From assembly GCF_013376045.1 (NCBI RefSeq), contig NZ_JABMJG010000006.1, positions 124,001 through 188,000 on the forward strand: a DNA stretch of 64,000 nucleotides, in the 5' to 3' direction. Source of the DNA: Variovorax sp. SG517 (lineage in GTDB: Bacteria > Pseudomonadota > Gammaproteobacteria > Burkholderiales > Burkholderiaceae_C). This document shows positions 16,331 through 25,553 of this stretch, piece after piece (position 1 is the first letter of the stretch; each line of letters begins with the position of its first letter). The notes under the pieces are model-generated. The model ran no database searches and was not told the DNA's origin. It was given only the letters and a program-made list of their open reading frames with translations. The translations under genes and the position numbers were made by a program.

Positions 16331-17263
16331 ATGCCGAACTGGGAACAGCGCATTTCCCTGCGCCATTTGCGCCTCGCTGACGCGATCGAGCGCGAGGGGA
16401 GCCTCGTGCGCGCAGCCGAGCGTCTGAACATGACCCAATCGGCCGTGACCAAGGGGCTTCAAGAAGTGGAGGCGCTGACCGGAGCCGCGCTTTTCACACG
16501 CACCAGCCGTGGCTCGGTGCCGACGCCCTTCGGTGAAGTACTGGTGCGCCATGCACGCGCCATCATCGCCCAGCTCCGCAACGCAGATCGCGAGGTAATG
16601 GAATTGCGCGACGGCCATGGCAGCGTCAAGGTCGGTACCCTCCCATCCACGGCTGGCGGCGTTCTACCGTCGGCGTTGAGCATCGTGTTGAAGCGCCAGC
16701 CTCATTTGCACGTGACGGTCGTCGAGGGCCAGCACGACTGGTTGACGACACTGCTGCGCCGTGGCGATCTCGACCTGATGACGAGCCGGCTGCCGCGGCG
16801 GCGCCTGCCGGCAGACATCACGCAGGAAGTGCTTGGAATCGATCGTGCGCAGTTGATCGTGCGCGCCCGTCATCCTCTGAGCAGAAGGCAACGTGTCGAA
16901 TTGGAGGCACTCGGCGGCTTCGGATGGGTTCTGCCTCCACACGAAACGTCCATGCGGCGGCAGCTCGAAGCCACCTTCAGGGAGGCCGGTCTGGATGCGC
17001 CGGTAGCTACCGTGGAATCCATGTCCTTCCTGACCAACCGGGCACTGGTACTTGCGTCAGACCTGATCACCGTGTGGCCACAGCACCTGGCCGAAGTGGA
17101 GGCGCGCACGGGACTAGTCAGGATCCTGCCGCTCGAACTGGCCCAGACAGAGCGCCCGCTGGGCGTCTGGTGGCGCACCGAGCCCGGTTTGTCACCGCCC
17201 GCGCAATTGGTCGTCGGCGCCTTGAGAACGGTGACCGCGAACGCTGCCAACGATCGTCACTGA
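16331..17263 (+). CDS. LysR-family transcriptional regulator
   Basis: 310 residues from ATG 16331 (MPNWEQRISLRHLRL); an upstream in-frame ATG at 16244 would add an unlikely 29-residue leader. Helix-turn-helix at about 8-65 (LADAIEREGSLVRAAERLNMTQSAVTKGLQEVE), followed by the LysR substrate-binding domain (VKVGTLPSTAGGVLPSAL onward). Divergent from the aldehyde dehydrogenase gene, the probable target. A TGAATTCA palindrome (16245-16252) lies in the shared region. Confidence 0.92.
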   Translation: MPNWEQRISLRHLRLADAIEREGSLVRAAERLNMTQSAVTKGLQEVEALTGAALFTRTSRGSVPTPFGEVLVRHARAIIAQLRNADREVMELRDGHGSVKVGTLPSTAGGVLPSALSIVLKRQPHLHVTVVEGQHDWLTTLLRRGDLDLMTSRLPRRRLPADITQEVLGIDRAQLIVRARHPLSRRQRVELEALGGFGWVLPPHETSMRRQLEATFREAGLDAPVATVESMSFLTNRALVLASDLITVWPQHLAEVEARTGLVRILPLELAQTERPLGVWWRTEPGLSPPAQLVVGALRTVTANAANDRH

Positions 17264-17410
17264 GAGCGGGTGAAAGTTGCTGCAGCTGGTCAGCTCGGAA
17301 GACCGACAACGGTGAACTCCTCTGCACGGCACCGAAGGCACCGCCGATGCTCGCTTGGCACGTCGTATCGGACTGATGCGAATCGACCTGGCGGGCGTCA
17401 TCTGCGTTTG

Positions 17411-17427
17411 GGCCAACAGATCTGGCC
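17411..17427. repeat. inverted repeat between convergent LysR and nitrilase genes
   Basis: GGCCA, seven bases, TGGCC, containing the palindrome CAGATCTG. It lies in the 188-bp gap between the convergent LysR stop and the nitrilase stop; a CTTTTT run follows at 17451-17456. A weak terminator is possible. Nothing else is recognised in this gap. Confidence 0.3.
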
Positions 17428-17451
17428 AATTGACGGCGGGGCGATCCTTTT

Positions 17452-18465
17452 TCAATCGGCCTTCGCTTCGGTCCATTGCGCCCCGTCGGTCACGCCTTCG
17501 CCGAAATTGATGCAGGTCCGGCGCGGACTCTTGTTGACCATAAGGCGTACGACATCGCCGCGGGCATAGTGGCCCGAGGGGTCGTAGGCCGCCTTGGCAA
17601 CGGCGATGTTGGCGAGATCGATGTCGGCGTAGAGCAGGCCTTCCTGGTCCTGGGGCATGTGCGGCACCAAGGGCTGGCCGTCGGGACCGAAGATCATCGA
17701 GTAGCCGCCGCCGGGCTTGCAGCCTTCTGCGTTGAGCAGCGCCACGCGCTCGGGCGTGTCGCACAGTTCGTCGAACATGTCCTGTCCAGTGACCGCGCTC
17801 GAGTGAAGCACGTAGCAGCCCCCTTCCAGCGCATAGATCTGGCTGGCGGCCAGGTTGACTTCGTGTCCGAGCGCATAGGCCTTGCCGCGGTACAGCGTGA
17901 ACGAAGGCCACGAGGCCACATGCACCTGCTCGTGCATCGAGTACATCGCGTACTTCGACAGCGGCTGGATGTGCTCCGCGCAGCACAGCGCGCCAATACG
18001 GCCGACACTGCTGTCGACGACCTGGAAGTCGGATCCGTCGCCTTCGCCGAACAGGGTGCGCTCGACGTGCGTGGGCTTCAGCTTGCGGCGCTTGAACACC
18101 ATCTCGCCCTTGTCGCTGATGAGCGCCTGGCTGAGGTACAGCGAGCCGCCGTCGATTTCCGAAAAGCCGATCACGACGTTGATGTCCGACTTCTTGGCGG
18201 CGGCGGCGATCGCCGCAAGCTCCGGCCCATCGGCCCGCAGAGAGTTGGCGTGGTATCTGGATACGAACTGCATTCCCCACGCCGGTGCGCCGAGCCACAG
18301 CCACCAGGGGTAGCCCGGAATGAACACCTCCGGAAACGCCACGAGCTTCGCGCCGTTGGCCCCCGCCTCGGCGATCAGGCCGATGGCTTTTTCCGTGGTT
18401 GCCTTCGCATCGAGAAAAACCGGGGCAGCCTGGACGACGGCGACTTTGAAAGCTGTTTCGGACAT
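17452..18465 (-). CDS. nitrilase (carbon-nitrogen hydrolase)
   Basis: 337 residues; AAGGAA lies upstream of ATG 18465. The catalytic triad is Glu46 (FPEVFIPGYP), Lys128 (RRKLKPTHVER) and Cys162. The region RRKLKPTHVERTLFGEGDG is typical of true nitrilases converting a nitrile to acid plus ammonia. The Cys motif reads CCAEHIQPL where nitrilases usually have CWE, so the bulky Trp is Ala163, which may widen or alter the active site. It is the last gene of an operon with a complete branched-chain-type ABC importer (livM ends 44 bp upstream), with an AraC gene divergent at the other end. AraC control of nitrilase genes is known elsewhere (NitR). Substrate unknown; an arylaceto- or hydroxynitrile would fit the nearby mandelate genes. 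Confidence 0.93.
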   Translation of the reverse strand: MSETAFKVAVVQAAPVFLDAKATTEKAIGLIAEAGANGAKLVAFPEVFIPGYPWWLWLGAPAWGMQFVSRYHANSLRADGPELAAIAAAAKKSDINVVIGFSEIDGGSLYLSQALISDKGEMVFKRRKLKPTHVERTLFGEGDGSDFQVVDSSVGRIGALCCAEHIQPLSKYAMYSMHEQVHVASWPSFTLYRGKAYALGHEVNLAASQIYALEGGCYVLHSSAVTGQDMFDELCDTPERVALLNAEGCKPGGGYSMIFGPDGQPLVPHMPQDQEGLLYADIDLANIAVAKAAYDPSGHYARGDVVRLMVNKSPRRTCINFGEGVTDGAQWTEAKAD

Positions 18466-18509
18466 TTGGATTTCCTTGACTGTGAGTGAATGGGTGAAGA
18501 GGACGGAGC

Positions 18510-19511
18510 TCAGCGGCGCGGCATGTCGCGCCGCACGCCGAATGGATCGATGGCCCATCGCCGCGCGACGAGGCTCCAGGCGCCGCCCGGTGCGAACACC
18601 ATGGTGGCAATGGCAAGCGAACCCAGGCCGATGAAATACCAGGAGCCGTAGCCGGCGAAGGACTCGCGCAGGAGGAAGTAGAGGATCGTTCCCAGAATGG
18701 GCCCCTCGAGTGTTCCGATGCCGCCGAGCACCGCGATGAAAATGGCCGCGGCGGACCAGTTCAGCGAGAAGGTCGCGTCCGGCGTCACCTGCAGCGTGTT
18801 CATGTAGGCCACGGCTCCCGCAAGCCCGGTGATGGAGCCCGCGATGACCCACAGCGCGAGCTTGGCCCGCTGGATCGAAACGCCGGATGCGGCCGCCGCG
18901 GCCTCCGAGTCCCTCACGCTCATCAGCGCCAGGCCCAGCTTGCCCCTGAGCATCAGGCGCGCGATGACGAGTGCGCCAACGCCGGTGATCAGCGCGGACC
19001 AGTAGACACCCGCGTTGCGCGTCCAGCGATCGAAGCTCGCGAGCGCCTCCAGCGGCATGCCACCGCCTGCGCCCAGCCATTCGTTGTTGAGCGTCAGGAT
19101 TCGCAGCATCTCCGCGAGAACCCACGTCCCTACCGCGAAATGCGCACCGCTGAGCCGGAACATCGGCAGCGCGCTCAGCAATGCGAAGAGCGCGGTCGCC
19201 GCCGTTGCCAGCGGCAGCATGATCCAGGGGTTGATTCCCAGCCTGTTGGACAACGCGAAGAGGGCATAGGCCCCCACGCCGACGAACATCTGGTGTCCCA
19301 CCACCACCAGCCCGCCATAGCCTGCCAACAGGTTCCAGGCCAGCGCCATCGCGAAGACGGTGAAGATCTCCACGAGGAGCCGCTGGGTTGCAAAGCTCGT
19401 GAACCACGGCGCCAGGGCCAGGGCGCCCAGCACGGCGAACAGGACGACGCCGACTACCGCCCTGCCCGTCTTGCGCGGCCGGGCTTGATGAGTGAATGCG
19501 AGCGAGTTCAT
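18510..19511 (-). CDS. livM: branched-chain-type ABC transporter permease (LivM)
   Basis: 333 residues from ATG 19511, overlapping the livH stop by ATGA. It is a polytopic inner-membrane protein of about nine to ten segments with the LivM signatures WNLLAGYGGLVVVGHQMFVGVGAYALF and the cytoplasmic loop RDSEAAAAASGVSIQRAKL that contacts the ATPase, then GGIGTLEGPILGT. It forms the channel with LivH. Belongs to the nitrilase operon. Confidence 0.93.
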   Translation of the reverse strand: MNSLAFTHQARPRKTGRAVVGVVLFAVLGALALAPWFTSFATQRLLVEIFTVFAMALAWNLLAGYGGLVVVGHQMFVGVGAYALFALSNRLGINPWIMLPLATAATALFALLSALPMFRLSGAHFAVGTWVLAEMLRILTLNNEWLGAGGGMPLEALASFDRWTRNAGVYWSALITGVGALVIARLMLRGKLGLALMSVRDSEAAAAASGVSIQRAKLALWVIAGSITGLAGAVAYMNTLQVTPDATFSLNWSAAAIFIAVLGGIGTLEGPILGTILYFLLRESFAGYGSWYFIGLGSLAIATMVFAPGGAWSLVARRWAIDPFGVRRDMPRR

Positions 19512-20374
19512 CGCGAACCCTTTCCAAAGAGCCCTTGCGGACGCGCCAGCAGCGCGACGAGGAACACCAGGTGTCCGAAGAACGGGCCGAGGCCCGACGA
19601 CACCTTGGCACCGAGGAGCTGCGCCACGCCGATGATCAAGCCACCGACGAACGTGCCCCAGACATTGCCGAGGCCGCCGAGCACGACGGCCTCGAACGAG
19701 TACAGCAGGCGCTCGGGCCCCGCCGTGGGGGAGAACGGCGTCCTGATGCCGTACATCACCGACGCCAGCGCGATCACGGCGAGCACGAAGCCGGTGACCA
19801 GCGCGAAGAAGTTGCGGTCGTTGACGCCGACCAGCCGCGCGGTGCCGGGGTCGTCCGCCACGGCGCGCGCCTGCCGGCCCAGGTGCGAGTGGCCGATCAG
19901 CCAGCTGGTGCCCGCGAAAATTGCCACGCTGATCACCGTGGAGACGAGCGGCAGCAGCCCTATCGATACCCCGCCCAGGTCGAAGCCCTGCAGTGCGAAC
20001 TCGCCGGCCTGAAGGCTGCGCGTATCGGCCGTGTAGACCTCCTGCAGGATGTTCTGCAGGACGATCGAGAGTCCGAACGTGAGCAGCAGCGGCGAAAGCG
20101 CTCCCCTGCCTACCACGCGATTGAGCAGGACCCTTTGCAGCCCATAGCCGATGACGAACATCATGGGAACCACGGCGAGCAACGAGACGAACGGCCCGAT
20201 GCCCAGGAGCTGCATCACCGTGCTGCACAGGTAGGCGCCCAGCACGATCAGGTCGCCATGCGCGATGTTGATCATCTTCATCACGCCAAGACTCAGGCTG
20301 AGGCCGAGCCCGAAAAGGGCATAGAGAGCGCCGAGCATCAGCCCGCCCGCGATGGTTTCGAGTAGTGCTTGCAT
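19508..20374 (-). CDS. livH: branched-chain-type ABC transporter permease (LivH)
   Basis: 288 residues from ATG 20374, one base after the livF stop. Typical LivH features: GGLMLGALYALFGLGLSL at the N-terminus, GVMKMINIAHGDLIVLGAY, LLTFGLSIVLQN, the ATPase-contact loop VADDPGTARLVGVN and VVLGGLGNVWGTFVGG. Inner-membrane channel subunit partnered with LivM. Confidence 0.94.
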   Translation of the reverse strand: MQALLETIAGGLMLGALYALFGLGLSLSLGVMKMINIAHGDLIVLGAYLCSTVMQLLGIGPFVSLLAVVPMMFVIGYGLQRVLLNRVVGRGALSPLLLTFGLSIVLQNILQEVYTADTRSLQAGEFALQGFDLGGVSIGLLPLVSTVISVAIFAGTSWLIGHSHLGRQARAVADDPGTARLVGVNDRNFFALVTGFVLAVIALASVMYGIRTPFSPTAGPERLLYSFEAVVLGGLGNVWGTFVGGLIIGVAQLLGAKVSSGLGPFFGHLVFLVALLARPQGLFGKGSR

Positions 20375-20375
20375 G

Positions 20376-21068
20376 TCAGATTCCAAAGTAGGCCTGGGCA
20401 ACTTGCGCGTGGTCCGCATGCTCGGAGCTGCCCTGCAGCACCACGCGCCCCTTCTGGATGCAATAGAAGCGGTCGGACTCTGAAAGCGCGCGCTTCACGT
20501 TCTGCTCCACCAGCACCACGGCCAGGCCATCCCTGCGTGCGCGGCCCAGGAGTTCATAGACTTCGTTGACGGCGACCGGAGACAGGCCCAGCGAGATCTC
20601 GTCGCACAGCAGGTAATCGGGATTGCAGACCAGCGCACGCGAAAGAGCCACGAGCTGCTGCTGGCCGCCCGACAAGGCCGTTGCCGGACGGTGCTGGAAT
20701 GCCTCCATCACCGGAAATTCCTTCATCAGGCGCTCGACGGTCCACGGCCCCTTGCGGCCGTTGCGCATCGCCAGCTGAAGGTTCTCGCGGACCGTCAGGC
20801 TGGGGAACAGCCGCCGGCCTTCGGGCACCAGTGCAATGCCGCGATCGAGCTGCTTGCGCTCCGGCTCTCCGCCCACGGGCCGGCCATCGAGCAGGACCCC
20901 GTCCGGGCGAGTGCGCACCGAGCCGACGATCGAACGAAGCAGCGTCGACTTGCCTGCTCCGTTCGATCCGATCAGCGCGACGGTCTCGCCGGGCCTGACC
21001 TCGAACGTGAAGCCGAACAGCGCCTGGAACAGGCCGTAGTACGCATCGAGACGGTCAGTGCGCAGCAT
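20376..21068 (-). CDS. livF: branched-chain-type ABC transporter ATPase (LivF)
   Basis: 230 residues. Walker A GSNGAGKST, signature LSGGQQQLVALSRAL and Walker B YLLCDEISLGLSP are present, and the LivF-specific LVPEGRRLFPSLTVRENL follows the Q-loop. It overlaps the livG stop by 14 bp. Powers uptake with LivG in the nitrilase operon. Confidence 0.95.
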   Translation of the reverse strand: MLRTDRLDAYYGLFQALFGFTFEVRPGETVALIGSNGAGKSTLLRSIVGSVRTRPDGVLLDGRPVGGEPERKQLDRGIALVPEGRRLFPSLTVRENLQLAMRNGRKGPWTVERLMKEFPVMEAFQHRPATALSGGQQQLVALSRALVCNPDYLLCDEISLGLSPVAVNEVYELLGRARRDGLAVVLVEQNVKRALSESDRFYCIQKGRVVLQGSSEHADHAQVAQAYFGI

Positions 21069-21798
21069 GGCCGACCTCCTCGCCGATGTCGGAGCCGAGG
21101 TAGGTGTCCCGCACGGTCTGGTCGCCCATGACCGATCCGGGGTCGCCGTCGCAGATGACCGCGCCGCTGGCGAGCACCACGAGACGGTCCGCCGCCGAGA
21201 CTAGGGCGTGCACCAGGTGCTCGATCCAGAGGATGGTGACGCCGCTCTGATGGATCGTGACGATCAGCTGCAGCAGTTGCTGCATCTCGCCGTCGGTCAG
21301 CCCGCCGGCCACCTCGTCGAGCAGCAGCAGGCGCGGCTGCGTGGCGATCGCACGCGCGAGCTCGAGGCGCTTTCGCTGAAGCAGCGTGAGCGTGCCCGCG
21401 AGCTTGTCCGCGACCGGCGCGAGGCCGCAGCGTTCGATCGCGTCCACCGCCAGGGCCTGTGCGGGGCTCCCGTTGCCGCTGGAGCCGAAGGTCGCGGCGA
21501 CCAGGGCGTTCTCGTAGGCGGTCATGCCCTCGAACGGTTGCGGAATCTGGAAGGTGCGCCCGATGCCGGCGCGGCAACGCTGCGCCGCGTCCAGCGTGGT
21601 GACGTCCATGCCGTCGAGGAAGACGCTGCCGCTGTCACAGCGCGTGCTGCCGGAGATGAGCCCGAACATGGTGCTCTTGCCGGCACCGTTGGGACCGATC
21701 ACGCCGATGAAGTCACCCTCCTCCACGCAAAGCGAGAGCTTCGGGATGACGACCATGTCGCCGTAGCGCTTGGTTGCGTCGCGCAGTTCGAGCAGCAT
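21055..21798 (-). CDS. livG: branched-chain-type ABC transporter ATPase (LivG)
   Basis: 247 residues. Walker A GPNGAGKST, GIGRTFQIPQPF typical of LivG, Walker B LLLLDEVAGGL. The signature loop reads TLLQRKRLELARA in place of LSxGQ, a degenerate form. ATG 21798 has TGAGGAA upstream, 9 bp after the receptor gene. Confidence 0.94.
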   Translation of the reverse strand: MLLELRDATKRYGDMVVIPKLSLCVEEGDFIGVIGPNGAGKSTMFGLISGSTRCDSGSVFLDGMDVTTLDAAQRCRAGIGRTFQIPQPFEGMTAYENALVAATFGSSGNGSPAQALAVDAIERCGLAPVADKLAGTLTLLQRKRLELARAIATQPRLLLLDEVAGGLTDGEMQQLLQLIVTIHQSGVTILWIEHLVHALVSAADRLVVLASGAVICDGDPGSVMGDQTVRDTYLGSDIGEEVGHAAH

Positions 21799-21807
21799 GG
21801 CAGTTCC

Positions 21808-23103
21808 TCAGCCCAGCTTCAGGAGTTCGAACTTGCGCTGCACGGGAATCTCCGGCGCCGTCTTGTTGTTCGTGATGAAGAGCTCGGGCTTGCCGGCCGC
21901 GTTCACTCGCCACTGGCCGCCGACGACACGCATCTTGGAGACGTTCTTGATGCCGCTCGACGTGAAGTCGAGCCTGCCGATGATGGTGTCGTGTTTCATC
22001 ACGCGCACGGCGTCGGCCACCTTGACCGGGTCCTTGGGGTTGCCGCTGGCCTTGAGCGCCTGGATGCCCGCTTCGAACAGCGCGTGGACGACCCCCAGGG
22101 GCTGGGTCCACTCGCGCTTGGTGGCGGCGGTGTAGGCATCGGCGAACTGCCTGGCCGTCTGGCCGGTGAGGCTCGACTTGAACGGATAGGCAGGGGTCCA
22201 CCAGATCTCCGTGGACATGCCATCGGCACGCGGGCCGAGCGCTGCGACCCCGCCCGGGAAAAGCAGGGCCTTGGCGACCGTCGCGACCTTCGGCTTGAAG
22301 TTCATCTGCGCGGACTGCTTGACGAACGAAGCCCACTCCGGCGGATTGAACAGGCCGGTGACGATCTCGACGTTGTCCTTCTTGAACGCCTGGATGTAGG
22401 AGGAAAAGTCGTCAGCGCCCACCGGGAACCGGCCGATGTCCACGACCTTGTAGCCTGCCTTGGCGAAGGCGCCGGGCATGCCGAGCTTCAGGTCGCCCAT
22501 GGCGTTGCCCGGCACGTCGTTGCTGAAGACCGATCCGACCGCCTTGTTCGACGGCACGTTCGACCAGATGTCGAGGTACACGTCGGAGATGTCTTCGAGG
22601 CCCCAGAAGAAGTGGAAGACGCTCTTGAAGCCCTTGGCCGGATCGCCCTTGAGCGGGAACATCCATGCCTGCCACGGGCCGACCGTCGAGATGCAGGGCA
22701 CGCCGTTCAGCTCGCATTGCTGCGATGCGTTGGGGCCGATGGCCACCTGCGCCAGCATCAGGTCGATGTTCTCCTTGTTGATGAGCTCGGCCGCCAGGTT
22801 GGACTGCCGGTCGGGGCTGCTCTGGTCGTCGCGCGCCAGGATCTCGACCTTGTATTTCTTCCCCCCGACGGTGAGGCCGTCCGCGAGCGACTTGCGCACC
22901 TGCTCGAGGATGAAGTCGTCGGCCTCGGCGAAGGGAGAGAAAGGCCCCGTCTTCGGGCTGATGTAGCCGATCCTGATGGTGTCCTTGTCGGCTGCCCAGA
23001 CCTTGCCGGCCTGGCCAAGCGCTGCCACCGCGCCGAGCGCTGCCGCGCCGCGAAGCAGCTGGCGACGGTTGCCGAGGAGGCCGGTGTAGCTGGCGTTCTG
23101 CAT
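21808..23103 (-). CDS. livK: branched-chain-type ABC transporter substrate-binding protein (LivK/AmiC type)
   Basis: 431 residues from ATG 23103 (MQNASYTGLLGNRRQLL). The N-terminus carries a twin-arginine-like export signal NRRQLLRGAAALGAVAALG with cleavage probably near VWA-AD. The mature part is a type I periplasmic-binding fold (IRIGYISPKTGPFS, ILARDDQSSPDRQSNLAAEL, GVPCISTVGPWQAW). It would capture the nitrilase substrate or a related small molecule in the periplasm (inference from operon). First gene of the operon. Confidence 0.92.
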   Translation of the reverse strand: MQNASYTGLLGNRRQLLRGAAALGAVAALGQAGKVWAADKDTIRIGYISPKTGPFSPFAEADDFILEQVRKSLADGLTVGGKKYKVEILARDDQSSPDRQSNLAAELINKENIDLMLAQVAIGPNASQQCELNGVPCISTVGPWQAWMFPLKGDPAKGFKSVFHFFWGLEDISDVYLDIWSNVPSNKAVGSVFSNDVPGNAMGDLKLGMPGAFAKAGYKVVDIGRFPVGADDFSSYIQAFKKDNVEIVTGLFNPPEWASFVKQSAQMNFKPKVATVAKALLFPGGVAALGPRADGMSTEIWWTPAYPFKSSLTGQTARQFADAYTAATKREWTQPLGVVHALFEAGIQALKASGNPKDPVKVADAVRVMKHDTIIGRLDFTSSGIKNVSKMRVVGGQWRVNAAGKPELFITNNKTAPEIPVQRKFELLKLG

Positions 23104-23313
23104 GTAAGTGAATGTCTTCAAGGTGCGCTCCGTTGCGGTTACAGCCCTCCGCGAAGGCCTGTCCGAACTTTGCTTTTTTCCGGCATTCGCGACTTTGCTG
23201 GCACGGCCGGAAAAGTTGACTGGAACGGCCCTGCCCAGGGACCGAAACACGCGCGTCACAGTGGCGCGACCTAGGGTTTCCTTGGCATCAACCTTGCGTG
23301 ATTTCCCTCAAAC

Positions 23314-23327
23314 TCCGGACATCCGGA
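23314..23327. promoter_or_regulatory. paired TCCGGA palindromes upstream of the AraC gene
   Basis: TCCGGA-CA-TCCGGA: the same 6-bp palindrome twice, 68 bp before the AraC ATG in the 291-bp divergent region with livK. It could be a regulator site; evidence is only the repeat and its position. Confidence 0.25.
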
Positions 23328-23394
23328 CTCATGCACCGGGCCTGCGCTACCCGGGCACCGAGCAAGTGCAACGTCAGCCCCAAGGCGGGCCGCC

Positions 23395-24399
23395 ATGTCG
23401 ACCTCCACCGTCACCTCGACCTCGATCCTCGCTTCCACTGCCGGCCTCGATCAGCACGACAAATTCGGCTATTGGCAGGACGTCGTGTGCCGTGCGCTGG
23501 TCGATCTCGAGTGCAGGCCGGCGAGCGGAATGGCCTTCGAGGCGTCCGTCGAGGCATCGCGCCTTGAGGGGTTGAGCATTGCCCGCATCGAGGCTTCGGC
23601 GCACCGCGTCGAGCGTCAGGCTTCAGCCATATCGCGTGCCAGCGAAGAGTCGCTGATCTTCAATTTCGTGCTCTCGGGCGTGGCGATGGCGCAGCAGGAC
23701 GGAAGAAGCGTGGTGCTGAGGGCGGGCGACGGCACCGTCTGCGACGCACAGCGGCCCTACTCGCTCAGGTTCGACGACACGTTCAAGATCATCACGATCA
23801 AGCTGGCGCGCTCGGCCATCGCGCACCGCGCCGGCAGCATCCATCGCATCACGGCCACCAGCTTTGGCGAATCGAGCCAGATGTGCCCGATCCTTTTCGG
23901 GTACCTGGTGAGCTTCAGCAAGCAGGCCTCGCTCCTGCCGCCCGCTGCCTCGGAGAAGGTGGTCAGGAACTTCACCGAACTGCTGGCCGCCGCCCTGGAC
24001 GAGGTCATCCTGGCCTCACCGCTGCCGCTCTCCGAATACCGGGCGACCGCATTGATGCGCGTGCGGGACTTCGTGGAGCGCCATCTCGACGTGTGCGAGC
24101 TCGACACGGCCATGGTGAGCACCGCCTTGAACCTCTCGCCGCGCTACATCAACAAGCTGTTCGAAGCCGAGAACACATCCCTGACCCGGTACATCTGGCG
24201 CCGGCGCCTGGAACGTGCCGCGGCCGACCTGCAGGATCCGGCGCGCGCCGGCCTTGGCATCTCGGCGATCGCGATGGCGCACGGCTTCAACGACCTGAGC
24301 CACTTCAGCCGGTCGTTCCGGCAACGCTTCGACCTCTCGCCCCGTGCCTACCGCGCAGGCGGCATCGCCCCGGGGGCTTCGACGGCTTCAGCCGCCTGA
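23395..24399 (+). CDS. AraC-family transcriptional regulator
   Basis: 334 residues. The N-terminal half (about 20-200) is an AraC-binding-like effector domain (FNFVLSGVAMAQQDGRSVVLRAGDGTVCDAQRPY), the C-terminal 100 residues a double helix-turn-helix (VSTALNLSPRYINKLFEAENTSLTRYIWRRRLE; ISAIAMAHGFNDLSHFSRSFRQRFDLSPRAYR). Divergent from the livKGFHM-nitrilase operon and its likely activator, as for NitR with nitrilases elsewhere. Its 3' end overlaps the convergent alpha-hydroxy-acid dehydrogenase by 12 bp. Confidence 0.93.
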   Translation: MSTSTVTSTSILASTAGLDQHDKFGYWQDVVCRALVDLECRPASGMAFEASVEASRLEGLSIARIEASAHRVERQASAISRASEESLIFNFVLSGVAMAQQDGRSVVLRAGDGTVCDAQRPYSLRFDDTFKIITIKLARSAIAHRAGSIHRITATSFGESSQMCPILFGYLVSFSKQASLLPPAASEKVVRNFTELLAAALDEVILASPLPLSEYRATALMRVRDFVERHLDVCELDTAMVSTALNLSPRYINKLFEAENTSLTRYIWRRRLERAAADLQDPARAGLGISAIAMAHGFNDLSHFSRSFRQRFDLSPRAYRAGGIAPGASTASAA

Positions 24400-25536
24400 A
24401 GCGTTGACCGCCAACCGGCGCGCGGGCAGATCGCGCACCGTGGTGGCGCCGAGCAGGGTCATGTTGCGCACCAGCTCGTCGGCCAGGATCTTCAGCACGG
24501 CTGAAGCGCCCTGCTGCCCGCCCACCGCCAGGCCGTAGAGCGTGGGCCGGCCCACGAACACCGCCGTAGCGCCCAGGGCCAGGGCCTTCGCAACGTCGCC
24601 ACCACGGCGGATTCCGCCGTCCATGAACACGGGGATGCGCCCGGCGACCGCATTCACGACACGCGGCAGCGCGGAGATCGCCGAGGGCGACGCATCGTTC
24701 TGGCGGCCGCCATGGTTCGACACGATCAGGCCGTCGATGCCGTGGTCGAGCGCCATGCGTGCATCGTCCGGATGGAGCACACCCTTGAGAAGCAGCGGCC
24801 CCTTCCACATTCCACGAAGCCATGCCAGCGATTCCCAGACGAGCGACCGGTCCATGGCGCGCGCCAGCAGCGCCGCCTGCATGCTGGTCGAGCCTGCGCC
24901 GCTGCGGGAGGGTGTCAGGTTGGCAAAGTCGGGCGCGCCGCGAGGGGCCATCCGAAGCGACCACCGAGGGTGACTCACCAGGTCCCAGGCCAGGCGGGGC
25001 GTCGGCCGGAACGGCATGCGAAACCCGTTGCGCAGGTCGAGTTCGCGGTTGCCGCTGACGGGAACGTCCACCGTCAGCACCAGCGCCTGGTAGCCGCCCT
25101 TCTGGGCACGCTCGACGATCTGGCTCGCCATCTCGCGGTGCATGACGTACAGCTGCATCCACTGCACACCGCCTGGCGCGGCCGCGCGCACATCCTCCAG
25201 CCGCATGTTGGAAGCGGTGGACAGTGAAAAAGGAATGCCCGCTTCAGCGGCAGCAACCGCCAGCAGGCGGTCGCCATCCGGGCGAACCAGACCGTTGAGC
25301 CCGGTCGGCGCAATGCCGATGGGCAGCGCCCATTTCCGGCCGAAGACCTCGATGGAGGTGTCGACCTGCGTGGTGTCGCGAAGCACGCGCGGCGTGAGCT
25401 CGATGGCCGACAGGTCGCCGGCATTTCGACGCATGCAATGGCCATCGTCGGCAGAGCCTTCGATGTAGTCGTGGACGAACCGCGGCAGCACCGCGCGGGC
25501 TTTGCGCCGATAGTCTTCGATGTTCAACAGCAGCAT
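24388..25536 (-). CDS. FMN-dependent alpha-hydroxy-acid dehydrogenase, probable (S)-mandelate dehydrogenase
   Basis: 382 residues. FMN family features are clear: N-terminal IEDYRRKARAVLPRFVHDYIEGSADD, PIGIAPTGLNGLVRPDGD, the catalytic His in SNHGGRQ and the FMN-phosphate loop DGGIRRGGDVAKALALGA. The family includes lactate and mandelate dehydrogenases and glycolate oxidase. Co-directional with benzoylformate decarboxylase, a benzaldehyde-type dehydrogenase and PobA, so oxidation of (S)-(4-hydroxy)mandelate to the alpha-keto acid is the best reading. It starts 17 bp after the ketopantoate-reductase-like gene. Confidence 0.88.
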   Translation of the reverse strand: MLLLNIEDYRRKARAVLPRFVHDYIEGSADDGHCMRRNAGDLSAIELTPRVLRDTTQVDTSIEVFGRKWALPIGIAPTGLNGLVRPDGDRLLAVAAAEAGIPFSLSTASNMRLEDVRAAAPGGVQWMQLYVMHREMASQIVERAQKGGYQALVLTVDVPVSGNRELDLRNGFRMPFRPTPRLAWDLVSHPRWSLRMAPRGAPDFANLTPSRSGAGSTSMQAALLARAMDRSLVWESLAWLRGMWKGPLLLKGVLHPDDARMALDHGIDGLIVSNHGGRQNDASPSAISALPRVVNAVAGRIPVFMDGGIRRGGDVAKALALGATAVFVGRPTLYGLAVGGQQGASAVLKILADELVRNMTLLGATTVRDLPARRLAVNASGG

Positions 25537-25553
25537 GAGCGTCGATTGCGGCG

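Noticed and set aside
21208..23274. A 688-codon open frame antisense to livG and livK
   Set aside because: High-GC shadow frame with Arg/His/Asp-rich composition and no domain; both genes on the other strand are clear.
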